From the NCBI GenBank assembly GCA_003427395.1, contig BFEA01000054.1, forward strand, positions 2,811,193 through 2,875,192: a stretch of 64,000 bases of DNA. Direction: 5' to 3'. Each line of letters begins with the position of its first letter. Position 1 is the first letter of the stretch. The notes under the pieces are model-generated. The model worked only from the letters and a program-made list of their open reading frames with translations, did no database searches and had not been told where the DNA came from. This DNA is from Chara braunii (lineage: Eukaryota > Streptophyta > Charophyceae > Charales > Characeae). A program made the position numbers and the translations under genes. Positions 44,632-55,576 of this stretch are shown piece after piece.

Positions 44632-45104
44632 AAGGAAACAACAACCAGTTGAGCCAGAACCCGTAAGGTTCTTTTTTTTGTTAAAAAAAAAAAGAAAAAG
44701 AAAAAGGAAAGATAACCAGGTGCAGAGGGTAGCAGCAAATGTCACTCTTGTCTTCCAAGCACATCCGGCCCATCCGGCAGCTATGCAGCTGAGACGAGCA
44801 AGGGACAGACCCTACAGGTAGGGTGAGAGTCAAAGAGCAGCAGAACCAGAGAATCCGATTTGGGTAGCAGCTAGCAAAAGTAAGACAATGAGGCTAACCT
44901 AGCCAAAGGTGAGGGGTGGTATACTATATTCTTTCTACGGGAACATCGGGAAGTAATCGATCCCGTGCACTCGGGCCTCTCAATGACATCCATAATGGAG
45001 AGGAGTGTGCACGAGTAATTGTTGCAATCCCCTTTGGGCCTTTGACTTGCCGGAGGAAAAGGAACCAAACTGATGCTACCCAGAATGGAAAAGGAGCCAG
45101 AACC
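44402..45104. other. AT/A-rich spacer
   Basis: Contains a first partial copy of the CCGTAAGGTTCTTTTTTT motif at about 44660, later repeated at 45109 and 46055. No gene. Confidence 0.4.
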
Positions 45105-45450
45105 ACCGTAAGGTTCTGTTTTCTTTTTAAGAAAAAGAAAACGAGACGTTCAATAAATGGAAGTTTGAAGTCCCGAATTCTCCCAATATGAAAATCCATT
45201 TGATTTTTCAATTTCAAATCCTCTAAGGACTCTAAAGCTCGTTGAATCGAGAGTCCGATATAAAAAAAAGCACAATAAAAAATTGGCGAAAGACTGAAAG
45301 TCAAATTTGGAAAGTGAAATTTGCCATTAAAAATTTTGATTTTTGATTTGTAAATTGTAATCTGATATGTCGGAAATTGAACTACGTCAGGATTTTGCAC
45401 GGTGGTACATTAGCGAATTTCTGGATAATTTATAAATCAAATAACCTGTG
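45105..45450. repeat. Direct repeat, first copy
   Basis: GTAAGGTTCTGTTTTCTTTT, CAATAAATGGAAGTTTGAAG, TCGGAAATTGAACTACGTCA and ATAAATCAAATAACCTGT recur in order at 46050-46365. An internal perfect palindrome is TTTTCTTTTTAAGAAAAAG (AAAA follows). Confidence 0.9.
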
Positions 45451-46049
45451 TATAAGACCTATGAATATTTAATATTTATTCATTCAATGGTTTAGTTAAA
45501 TAAGTAAACATCTAGGCTACTTTCGCTGTGTGCGCAGCTATGAACTTTTGCGCAGGCACGCCAGGAAGGACCTCTTATCGGGGTCCCTGTCTGTCCTAGC
45601 GGAAAAGGGAAAAAACAAAACAAAAGAAAATCTTAAATAAAAAAGGGATAATTTGCAATATTCCCCCATAAGGTGAGATATATCGTCAAATAGAACTGCC
45701 CGGTAAACCGTAGGCAGAGAGGGAGAAGAGGACAACAAACTAGGGGCTGTGACAAACTGTTTCGTCGGAGTTTCACCGACTCATCATGCTAAAATGCCCC
45801 TAAAAGACGTGGATAGAGTGGAATGACCCTCTGACAAAAAAAACAATATTTTGTGAAATACCCCTGGCGTCGGTTGGACCCCCATCTTTGTAATATACCC
45901 CTACCGGGCTACCGGGTACTGTCCAACTTTGAAAAATGCCCCCAGTACTTGCCAACTTCTCCTAGGAGCTATTGCAAAAGGCCAAGTCCCAAACGAAGAG
46001 GTCCAGATTTCAAAATTGCACACCTTCCGGACAGGGGCAAAACACAAAG

Positions 46050-46365
46050 ATTTGTAAGGTTCTGTTGTCCTTTTAAGAAAAAGAAAAAGAGACGTTCAAT
46101 AAATGGAAGTTTGAAGTCCCAAATTCTCCCAATATGAAAAGCCATTTGATTTTTCGTTGAAACGAAAATTCGAGATCAAAAAATTCACAATCAAATATTG
46201 GTGAAAGACTGAAAGTGAAATTTGGAAAGTGAAATTTGCCATTAAAAATTTTGATTTTTTATTTGTTGTCTGATATGTCGGAAATTGAACTACGTCAGGA
46301 TTTTGCATGGTGGCACGTTAGCGAATTTCTGGATAATTTATAAATCAAATAACCTGTTATTTTGC
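46050..46365. repeat. Direct repeat, second copy
   Basis: Same blocks as 45105-45450 with a ~30-bp internal deletion and scattered differences. Confidence 0.9.
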
Positions 46366-47097
46366 AAATTATCTATGAAAAAAAAGTCCAGAAAAAAAAA
46401 ACTTGTCCTCTGGAACTGCAATTCAAACCTGTGGCTGAAGCTTACCTCTGATTCAGAATTTTTCACTGCACCCAAGAGAGGAAAAAGAAAATAGGGCCAT
46501 CAAACTAAGGCACCCCCCTTTATACCCCCTTAAACTCCATTAGACCTCTTTAGCCCGCTCCCATTTATAAGTTATAACCCCCTTCCCCCACCCTAACGGA
46601 CAACACTGACAAATAGAAGAAGAGTGTGGCATTCTCTACATGGGCCCTTCAAGGGAACTGGTCCGTAGGCCTAGGGGGTTAGCAGGGTTAGAACGACCGG
46701 TAGGCTGAGTAGTACCACCTGGTGCGATCTGCGCCAGGCCTTCGGTCAGAGGCCCAGTTAGGCCTGCAGTAGGGGACACAGGCCCTGGGCGCTGTTTCAG
46801 GCCCTGGGCGCCATTTCCAGAGGGCACAGGCCCTGGGCGACATCTGCAGGCCACGGTACCGTTTGGGCGCCAGTTTTGGTGCCAGATGGCAACGGTACAG
46901 TTGGGCGCTGCGTTTAGGCGCCCAGGCCACGCCTGAGGCCGGACCAGCACTACATATAGCTGGTTGGCCTCCGTTTGGGCAGGCATTCGACGGGTACCGT
47001 AGCGGGACTCTTCATAGCAGTAGCTGTAGTCGCAGTAGCGGTAGGGAGGTAGGGCTTCAGCGTTAGCACAGCGGAGCTGCAGTACACTGCAGCACAC

Positions 47098-47104
47098 AGA
47101 GAGA

Positions 47105-47177
<73 letters not shown>

Positions 47178-47337
47178 NNNNNNNNNNNNNNNNNNNNNNN
47201 NNNNNNNNNNNNNNNNNNNNNNNNNNNNNNNNNNNNNNNNNNNNNNNNNNNNNNNNNNNNNNNNNNNNNNNNNNNNNNNNNNNNNNNNNNNNNNNNNNNN
47301 NNNNNNNNNNNNNNNNNNNNNNNNNNNNNNNNNNNNN
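47098..47337. other. (GA)n microsatellite and assembly gap
   Basis: GA repeats to 47177, then N from 47178 to 47337. Confidence 0.98.
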
Positions 47338-47439
47338 GAGTGTTCATTCAAGGTTTGATTATGGAAGATACTTACCTGAGTTGGATGTGAACTGCAGAGG
47401 TGGCGCTGAAGAGTTGTGACCACATTGATGACTTGGAGA

Positions 47440-47494
47440 CAGTCTGCAGGAGAGAGAGAGAGAGAGAGATTTGTGATATTGGGATTTGGCGATA

Positions 47495-47541
<47 letters not shown>

Positions 47542-47570
47542 TATTGGGATTTGGCGATAGTTGGATTCAG
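47440..47570. repeat. Tandem duplication of a GA tract plus a 35-bp unit
   Basis: ATTTGTGATATTGGGATTTG followed by GCGATAGTTGGA occurs at about 47469 and 47534, each after a GA tract. Confidence 0.85.
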
Positions 47571-47900
47571 GCTTAAAATTGGCACAGAGACATTGTGGGC
47601 AATGTCGGGGACTATTTTTGGATCAGTATCGACGACGTTTTGAGTTGGCGACATTCTGCATATCTCACCCCCCCACCTTCGTCTCTCCTCCCTGTATGAT
47701 CATGTGCCTGGCGCTTCATCTCTGTGTTATGTGCCAGGCCTCTCACACTGTGTGATGACGATGATGCTGATGGTTAGTCTGCGGCACAACATTGATTGAG
47801 TCTGATTGTTGGTATTTCAGTCTTCCGCTGTGCTATCATTGCTCCATTTTTTAGAGGTCGGTTCTTGGTTCCGGTCTGTGCCATTTGGCATGCGACAGTT

Positions 47901-47912
47901 TGGTATTGGAGC
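47901..47912 (+). other. Primer-binding site after LTR copy 2
   Basis: TGGTATTGGAGC, two mismatches to the initiator tRNA-Met site TGGTATCAGAGC, 3 bp after the LTR end. Confidence 0.6.
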
Positions 47913-47949
47913 AGACCTCTCATATGAGGATCTGCCGAATCAAAGTTGA

Positions 47950-47975
47950 TAAAATGATTGATTGATTGATTGATG

Positions 47976-48008
<33 letters not shown>

Positions 48009-48012
48009 GTTG
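47950..48012. repeat. (GATT)n microsatellite
   Basis: Tandem GATT with GGTT variants at the end. Confidence 0.95.
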
Positions 48013-48109
48013 GTTGCTTGCTTGAATAATTGATTAAATTAGTCATAGTTACTGTCAATCCCTCCCCCACCTCCCAGCCCCCCTTTCCCCCCTCAAAGTT
48101 GCGATCTTG

Positions 48110-48510
48110 ATTAAGCGCCAATCCAATGTTAGCGCTATTCCCGGATTTTGTGCTAATCCCTAATTACCACCAATCCCTGATTAGCACTAATCAGCGCTAA
48201 TCCGAATTCTCGCCCTGATTAGCACTAGTCAGCGCTAATAACTAGTTAGCGCTAAAATCCCGGAATTCTCGCTAATCCATTATTAGTGATAATTTATGGT
48301 TAACGACTAATTAGGCAGGTACCCTGATCAGATTATCTGTAACACCTGCTAATCAGATTAACAGCACTAATTAGTTCTAATCAGGAGGAATGGCCACTGT
48401 TAGAGAACCTCCGCAGTTAATTAGTTGCTAATTAGGTTAGCACTAACCTAATTAACCCTAACCTTGGGATTAACCATCGATTGATTAGGGTTAACGCATG
48501 CTAATTACCC
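48110..48510. repeat. Cryptically simple region rich in TTAGC/GCTAAT words
   Basis: GATTAGCACTAATCAGCGCT and similar (TTAGCGCTAA, CTAATTAGG, GCTAATCAGATTAA) recur irregularly over 400 bp. No constant period. Confidence 0.75.
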
Positions 48511-49936
48511 CGGAATATGGAGCTTGCCGAATGGCAGTGAACTGCAACATCCATGAAATTTTGTTTTGTCAGCAATTACAGCGATTGTTTTTAGATGCCC
48601 TTTCATTTTGCCTACGGAAAAAGTTTTTCTTTAAGCGTAAGAAGACAGGAAGTCTTAAATCTTGCTATTTTTGTCGTAATTTCGTATTTTATCGCAAAAT
48701 TCTAGGCTACCAGCCGGGCCGCCCGAGTCCCGGGTGGCCAGCCCGTGCAAGGACCAGGGAAGCTCCCAGCGAAAAAAAAAAAAGAAGAAAAAAAAACAAA
48801 TTAAAAAAAAAACGAAAGAGAACTATGTTATGCAGAAAAATGAACTGAACAACTTTTGCCTCAGGGTCACATCGAAATTCTTCACCAAATTTAGAATAAA
48901 AAATAAATTCTAAACATAATTTTTAATAATTTTTTTTTTGGCCAGGCCGGGCAAGTGACCCCGGGCCACTCTGGTAGCATAGGCAAAATTCGAATTTTCC
49001 GCAATTACGGACTTACTTATTTCGTATTTTATCACAAATTCGATTTTCCGACGAGTAAAATGGCAATTCGTTTCGCCTTCACACTAGCGACGTAGTGGCA
49101 GACTGTGGCAGTTTGCAAATTTCGACAATAATTGTTCTTTTTTTCAAAAAGTAGAACATTCGAAGTTTTCAAAATCCCCCCTACCTTGCCACTTTATTTC
49201 GATATCTCGCATTTTTGCAAAAATACACCATTTCGGAATTATTTATAGTCTTTCTCGTTTGAAATCTGAATTTTCAATTTTTCACCAAATTCTTTCTTTT
49301 CAACATGGTCTACTACAAATGTGACCCATCAGATGGGTATCTAAAATGGACTGGGATGGGCTATGGGTAGTTTTTCTGTCTGCCCTGTTGCACCCCCCGC
49401 CACCTAGTTTCTTCCTCGCATCGGTATCTATATTTCTGATTTTTCTCCCCCCCTTCTGAAGTAACGTTCTGCGTGCATGTCGTTTCTTGCGTACGTGATG
49501 CATCCCTGAAAAATGCCTTTCTCGTCTGTCCCATGAGTACCTAGATCCCGTATTTTACAGATATCTCTCCACTGTCTCCAGTCGATTCTGTAAGTGCCCT
49601 GACACGCGGACCGTCATCCTCAAGCCATGCGCTGCACGGATGATTCTGGTACGGCGACCAGATGAAACCGGTAGGGTCACGCCGCACGGATGCCCAGCAT
49701 CCGTTTTGACAGGAGTTATCTCACGATGTTTTTTACACTATGAAGTCGCATTCGGGAATTTACCTCAGTTTACCACTGGCCCGATTTTTTCTTCTTTCTT
49801 CTCTTCCTCCCCTCTCCGTTCCCCCCTCCCCTTCTCCTTCCCTTTCTTCTTTCACTTTTCGTCATCGTAAGATTTGGTGTGGCTTTGTATGATTGTGTCA
49901 TCGAATGTCATAATGATTGTCGATCAAGTTTAACTA
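48511..49936. other. AT-rich spacer, no gene recognised
   Basis: Contains GCCGGGCCGCCCGAGTCCCG and GGCCAGGCCGGGCAAGTGAC patches, homopolymer A/T and a pyrimidine tract at 49790-49860. Confidence 0.4.
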
Positions 49937-50056
49937 CATGCGCTGCCATCCTTCATATCCATGTCGCCTACGTGGAATCCAAGGTGACGTCACTCAAGCC
50001 ATGCGCTGCCATCCTTCATATCCATGTCGCCTACGTGGAATCCAAGGTGACGTCAC
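49937..50056. repeat. 63-bp tandem duplication
   Basis: CATGCGCTGCCATCCTTCAT through AAGGTGACGTCAC occurs at 49937 and 50000, almost identical, so recent. The word CAAGCCATGCGCTGC also occurs at about 49621. Confidence 0.95.
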
Positions 50057-50447
50057 ATCTCCCTGCCTGTGCTGACCAGCCTGACCAAGCCCGGTCTCTT
50101 CTTTTCTCCAAGCCTTGTCTCCAAGCTTCACCCCTTTCCCGCCCAGCCATGCTGACCTACGTCTGATTCTCCTAGGCCTCCTCAACTCTCCACCGTCGAA
50201 CCCGCTTCCTGCACTCTCTGCGTCTTGCCTCTCCCTGCAATGGAGTCTCTTCCTGTTTTTTGCCTGTCTTCTTCCCCACGAACTTTGTTGTGCTATCTGT
50301 CCCTTTCACCGATGTTTTCCCGCCTTTCTCTGTGCTCTGTGTTTTCCGCCCACCCAACGTAACTTAGGGAAAAAATCGGGATTCGAATATGTGAGGCAGG
50401 CCATCGACCGGTCCGTGATAGAGAAGCAGTAAAACTCCTATTTAAGA

Positions 50448-50535
50448 TTGCGAGTACGGTTGAGACCGACGCGCTTCCTCATTTGCTCCTGATGATGACC
50501 TCAGTCCGGCGATGAGGTCGAAACCGGTCGAGCAA
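50448..50535 (+). ncRNA. Candidate hammerhead ribozyme (type III layout)
   Basis: The conserved core CTGATGA (50489-50495) is followed by a perfect 7-bp stem II, GACCTCA (50497-50503) with TGAGGTC (50513-50519), and then GAAA (50520-50523). Stem III can form between CGGT (50457-50460) and ACCG (50523-50526). It is extended beyond a 5x5 internal loop by TTGC (50448-50451) with GCAA (50532-50535). The base before the predicted cut is T50461, giving GTT. Stem I is closed by GAG (50462-50464) with CTC (50486-50488), enclosing a 21-nt loop. Hammerheads self-cleave RNA and in eukaryotes are typical of retrozymes, Penelope-like elements and some SINEs; no such element body is recognised here. Stem I is weak, so activity is not assured. 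Confidence 0.55.
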
Positions 50536-50620
50536 CGCCGGTGCTTTCATGATCTTACTTGTTTCATTTTTTCGATGAAAGCCATTTGAAGCGCTCTATT
50601 CCGTGTTTTCCTCTTCTTTT

Positions 50621-50625
<5 letters not shown>

Positions 50626-50669
<44 letters not shown>

Positions 50670-50685
50670 ATCTATCTATCTAAGT
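50626..50685. repeat. (CT)n then (TATC)n microsatellite
   Basis: CT repeats to 50667 followed by TATCTATCTATC. Confidence 0.95.
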
Positions 50686-51348
50686 TGGCTCTGATATCTA
50701 ATGAGCAGGCACGGTGCATGGAGAACTTGTCAGGCTGATCCTGTGGGTTACCGAATGTCTATTATAGGGGATTTTTCCCTGGCGTTGTGCTGCGCCACAA
50801 GGCTCCTCATATCGACTGGGTATCTAACAACCCACTGACAATGCGTAACTGACATGCAATCGACAGACATTAAAAAAAGAAAAAGGAAAAAAAAAAAGAC
50901 GATTTTTTTTTTTTTTTTTTTTTAGTTTTTCTGTTGATTAGTGTCAAGCATTCGGGATCAGAAATGGCAGATTTGTCTGTTTCGCCTGCCTGTTTCCCCT
51001 CCCCTTCCTCTTCTTGATTTCTCTCGGCTCGGTAAGTGCCACGTCAGCAGCCTGAATGCTCCAGCGCAGTGCACGAATCGCCGCTCAACAGCAGGCTGCC
51101 GTTCCCGCACGCATCGAACCCCAAACACCTATGAATCCCCCCCGGAGGCGGCCAGTCGGGGGGGAGTTTTGGACATAGGCGAGCAGGAGTCGTCCGCGCA
51201 ACCATGGCCCTTGCCACACTAACTGAAAATATACAGGCCGAACATTCGGGGGCCCCAGGCTGACCCCTGAACGTTCGGGCGTTCGGGGTCCCGTTCGGGG
51301 ACCGCGCCAAAAAGTATTTCGGGGTCTAAAAATGAATTTTTTTGTAAG
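50686..51348. other. Spacer
   Basis: An A-run/T-run patch at 50870-50925 and a CGTTCGGG-rich patch at 51240-51310. No gene recognised. Confidence 0.4.
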
Positions 51349-51372
51349 TTTTTTTTTTTTTTTTTTTTTTTT

Positions 51373-51493
51373 AATGAAATTTCCCGAACCGGTTCTAGGG
51401 GTGCTGGTACGAGCAGGCACCACCAGAATAGCCGGTGAGGCTCCATCTATTGGTGGGGAGCAGCACCTGCTGGAAATCGGGTCTAGCATCCCT
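51373..51493 (-). repeat. LINE 3' tail, minus strand, copy T5
   Basis: Complement reads AGGGATGCTAGACCCGATTT, CCAATAGATGGAGCC, then GTGCCTGCTCGTACCAGC. Confidence 0.88.
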
Positions 51494-52279
51494 GTGAAGT
51501 ACAATGCAAACAATGAATGTGACCATTTAATGTTAGTGTACACGAGGGAGACTGGGCAGTGACCAGCCCAGCCTTCTGTTCTTACGAGTTTATCGATTTT
51601 ACTGTTGTTGTTGTAGCTTTGACTGACGATTACTATCTATGTGTTTGTTGTCTCATGTTGTTGTGTCACGTCCGTTAAAACCATAATCCCTAGTGGTCAT
51701 CCTTGCATGACGTCCCATGGTGAGTGATGGTACAAACATGCCTTGTGATAGGTAGACTGAGCAAACCTGCTATTGTAATTTTCTACAAGCATCGTGTGGT
51801 TGTGTCCTATGTGTTGAACCCATAAACCCTAGTAGTCGTCCTAGCCTGACATCCTATGGTGAGTGATAGTACAGATATGCATTGTGCATAAACCCTAGTA
51901 GTCGTCCTAGCTTGACATCCTATGGTGAGAGATGGTACTGACATGCCTTGTGAGAGGTAGACTGGGCAGACATGCTGATATGCTGTTGTACACAGATCTC
52001 TTGGCTGCTGCCAGGAGAATTACAAACCAATTGAGTTGACTCTTCTGCTTTCCCGGTCCTTTGTCCAAATTCTGGTTCGAGTTGTTTCCCTTGTCCGGCA
52101 TAGGGGAAGAGAAGGGCAATCGGGGGGGATAAAGGGGGGTGGGTGAATGAGTGGGCGAGCGAGGTGGGAGCCGGGGGTGGGGGGGCTGTGGTCGAGTTGA
52201 CCTATTCAGGGTCGAGGGGGCAGTAGTGGAACTGAGAGATGGAGTGGGGGGGGGAGGGAGGAGGGGATGACCAGGGCAG

Positions 52280-53235
52280 AGTTGGTAGAGCCCGTGTCCA
52301 GGAGGAGAACGAAGTTCGTTGGCATATAGGAGAATTGGAAGTGTTGTCTCGGTAGTCTTTCCCATTGTGTTTCTGTTGAGAGCCAGGGTCGCCAGTGAAG
52401 GTTGGTATTGTCATCCAGGAAGCACAACCTTCAGTTTTTATCTGCCCAGGTCTCTGAGAATGTTTGGACAAGCTCCCTTTTCTTCGCCGGGTCCGGTTCG
52501 CTTCGTAGTGCGGAGTGCAGTTCTTTCCATGCCCCTTCAGTCTTTGCTATGATCGTATCAATTACTGAAGCTCTAGCCTGCATGAATCCGAATGTGTGTT
52601 GCTGTCTTTCGTGAGCACATCGCATTCTCCACGTGGCCATGAGTACTGTTAGTCTAGTGTATGTGAAGAGGTTGATCATGAAGGGGGACCACTGTATCGC
52701 CCCCGGCAGGGGCTCCCCCAGCAGAAGGGTGCCCACAATCCATGGGAGGTGTGTTTCTGTGAGGTGGTGCCAGGCAGCATCCCACCAACTCCAAAGCTGA
52801 GCCACTATGGGACAATCCAATAGGCTATGTTCCAGGGTAGCTCTTTTCTTTGGGAAAGCCTGTGTGCAGTAGGAGCATAGGGGAGACAGTTGGCCTTTGT
52901 CTTCGAGGTTTGTTCTCGCAGTTAGCCAGTCCGGTGTGGGCAAGCACCTGTGTATGATTTGCCATTGCAGGGCTCTATGGTTGGTCGGGTTGATGTATGA
53001 GTAGGTCGACCATCGGAAATTTTGGAAACCTGGTTTTTGTAAGGGGGAGTCCCTCTCCCACCGTTTGATGATGCTGTCCATGACAGGTATTTGCTTACGT
53101 GCCGCTCTATACCCATTTTTGACTGTGTATTGCCATGGGGCCATTGTGCATGAGTCCCCCCATGTCCATCCCCACTCCGCGGGGTCGAATGGTAGGAGAT
53201 GGAGAGAGATGGTAGGTTCATATAGGAAGAAGCCT
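52280..53235 (-). pseudogene. LINE ORF2 C-terminal half with zinc finger
   Basis: Minus-strand frame starting at the LTR boundary: FFLYEPTISLHLLPFDPAEW, VKNGYRAARKQIPVMDS, RALQWQIIHRCLPTPDWLTA, CSYCTQAFPKKRATLEHSLL with DCP, and WSWWDAAWHHLTETHLPW. A frame change near 52430 leads into NTNLHWRPWLSTETQWERL and FSYMPTNFVLLLDTG. The usual stop after NF.LL is lost. Open codons upstream of 53235 come from the LTR, not the LINE. Confidence 0.88.
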
Positions 53236-55576
53236 TGTGACGAACCACTTTCTGTAACGCGCGAGTTTCTGCGTGGTTGCAACGAGGGGTCCTAAGCTGG
53301 GAAGATTGGGCCAATTACGGGAAATCGGGATCGGGGGAAAATTGCATCAGTACCCTTGCTTCTTCGTCTTTTTCGTCGCTTCTTTGGGGCTGGGTGTGTC
53401 CTGGGACGGCCGGTGGATTGATTGGTCGGATGGTTGTTTGGCGCGACGCCACGCGTGCGCGCGATTAATATTGACATCGTTTCTTTTGGTTCAGTTTTCG
53501 ATCTTTTGGGCGCGGACATCGCGCGGGGAATTGATGCGCTCTTTTTAAATTTCTTTTGAAACCTTTTTGAATTTTTGTCGAGCCCCGATGGCTCTCGGAA
53601 TTTCGGACTTTCCTTCTGGAATTTGTGCCTTTTGCTTTTTCGCATTAGATAGGAATTTAGGAATTCAGTAATTAGGATTTTTCCAGCCGCGCGACGCTTT
53701 TTGGTTCACGCGCTTCTTCATGCGGCTGCAACGGTACTCTGATTAGTGGGCGCCCTTAATCGTATGTGTAACTATAATTTTGGGTGGGCGCCATTGTAAC
53801 TGTATCTTTCTTCTTGCACTTCGTCTCTTCCGCCCTTCCTCTCTTTCTTTTGCTGAAATTTTGTGAGCCGCGGCTTGCATGCTCGGATCGATGCGTGGAG
53901 AAGGGTTACGTCCCCCACGCCGCGGCCGGTCATGCAGAACGCAGGCGTTCCCTCTCTATTCCTCTCTCTAAGTCTTGGTAATTCCGTGTTCTTCGCGCAT
54001 GCATGCACGCTATAAATTTCGGCTGCGCGATTAGTTTGCTCTCTTAACCCGTTGTTGGAAGCTCGGGTTTGCGAGATCAGGTAGGGTCAGCACACGAGCG
54101 AAGTAAGAGGTGAGTAGAGTAGGAGTTGGGCGACCCGGCGGGCTGGTGCCGAACGCGCGGGGTTGACGTGGGCCATGACGGACTGTGGGCACGGGCGAAT
54201 CCGACGGGTGTGGGAGGACTAAGCGGGGTGACAACTTCGTGGGTGGGTGCGTGACGACGGACTGTCCGCATCGGAGAGAGAGAGAGAGAGAGGAGGAGAG
54301 AGTTGAGATCAATGGACGCGGATTTGCTGTTTCTTTGTCTCTTCCCCCTCTTCATCTGTGTACATACATTTTGATAAAGGCTCCGGGCGATTTGCCCGTT
54401 CTTATTTTCGTTTCGGCTTTCTGAGATTTGGGCTTGGGTTTTTGCTCACATTTGTCTTTGCTACGTCCGTCCCGATTGCATTATACATATGATTATCGAA
54501 TGTATGGTTGTATGAATGTGTAGATGTGTGGACGTTATGCCTGTCTGTATATCTTTTTGTTGAGGATCCCTGTCCTTGCCTTTTATTTGTGTCGAATCTT
54601 TGCCCACACCTGATGCAGTTGTAGATGGGATAGGAATATGGCCCCGATAGCGATTTTGTCCTCGTTTTTGCTTATCTCACGATGAGGGGTGTGATATGGT
54701 TGTATCTTGCATAATCCGAAGTAATTAAACCGCGAACGCCGCGCGAGAACACGTGTAAACGTGATCCGAGTCGCACCATTACACGCATTCCTGTGCGACG
54801 ACTCGCTCCCCCAGAAAGGAGTCACGGCGGAACCATCATCCCGTACGAGCACACTGAGGCGCCACTGAGTCGGCCTGTCCTACACATGCTCATGCGCGGT
54901 GACGATAACTGACCGCGTCATCCCACCAACGATGATACCATGACGCGATCTTGGGGCTCAGACTCGTCCTATGACCTGGATTATTTCACCCCTATAATAA
55001 ACGAGCTCATAAGGACCCGATACCCTTGTCACACGGAGAATCAGCTATGTCCGCGGGAATTCCACTGTGCCACCACTAGCGACCCTCGGTGCTCCGATTT
55101 CCCTTCCCCCGACCACACATACTACTTCACCCACCCAGGATTCGTTGAGATCACCACCAGTTTCCTTGCTTTCCGCCTCCTTCTCTCGTATCATCAACTC
55201 AGTGTCGTTCCGTGGCCGGCCATAGCCCCCTATTGGCCCAATACGTTTTGCGTGAACTGCCGACGCAACGACGCGCAAAACACTCCGGAATTTCGGAGGC
55301 CCAACCCAGGTACGCGGCGGCCTGCGCCACGTGGTGGGCCCCGACGGCCTAACTTTTCAGTACCACCTCCACCACAGAGGAATTTTCCCGTAACCGTCGT
55401 CCACAGTGCCCCGGCCCCATCGGGCCTTGAGTCCCTTGCGCACGCGCCCCTCTTTCGCCCAATTACATTCATATCCTCAAGACTCCCCCACTTTCCCAAA
55501 AATCCTTGGCACACCCCTTTTCGCACTTCCAGGCCCATATCCCACTCCGATCAGGAAGTCGCGCCAGGCGTGAGGT
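53236..55576 (+). repeat. Gypsy copy C, 5' LTR
   Basis: TGTGACGAACCACTTTCTGT start shared with copy A. The end is set by the adjoining PBS and by the point where LTR-only copy B loses similarity. About 2.34 kb. It does not end in a clear CA. Confidence 0.72.
54011..54017 (+). promoter_or_regulatory. TATA box of gypsy LTR copy C
   Basis: GCATGCACGCTATAAATTTC, conserved in position and flanks with copy B. Confidence 0.7.

Larger units (their letters stand above)
46625..47897 (+). repeat. LTR of the second LTR family, copy 2
   Basis: Starts TGTGGCATTCTCTACATGGG and ends GGCATGCGACA, giving near-perfect 8-bp inverted ends (TGTGGCAT / ATGCGACA). Includes the CATATAG promoter region, GA leader and GCGCTTCATC...TGCCAGGCCTCTCACAC block. 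Followed by a primer-binding-like site, so it would be a 5' LTR. Confidence 0.75.
51349..53235 (-). mobile_element. LINE-4: minus-strand copy cut by gypsy insertion
   Basis: Reads leftward from 53235: ORF2 C-terminal half, 3' UTR, conserved tail (51493 to about 51373) and poly(A) seen as T51349-51372. Its 3' UTR matches that of LINE-2 (GTTGTTGTTGTAG near 51604-51616 against its complement at 18176-18190). The upstream part is displaced by the LTR at 53236. Confidence 0.88.

Noticed and set aside
46950-47654. Open frame rich in Leu-Ser across the second gap
   Set aside because: Translation of GA/CT repeats and N; no protein evidence.
50520-50543. Alternative type I hammerhead fold using ACCGG with the downstream CCGGT
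   Set aside because: The base at the cleavage position would be G, which does not support hammerhead cleavage; the type III layout fits better.
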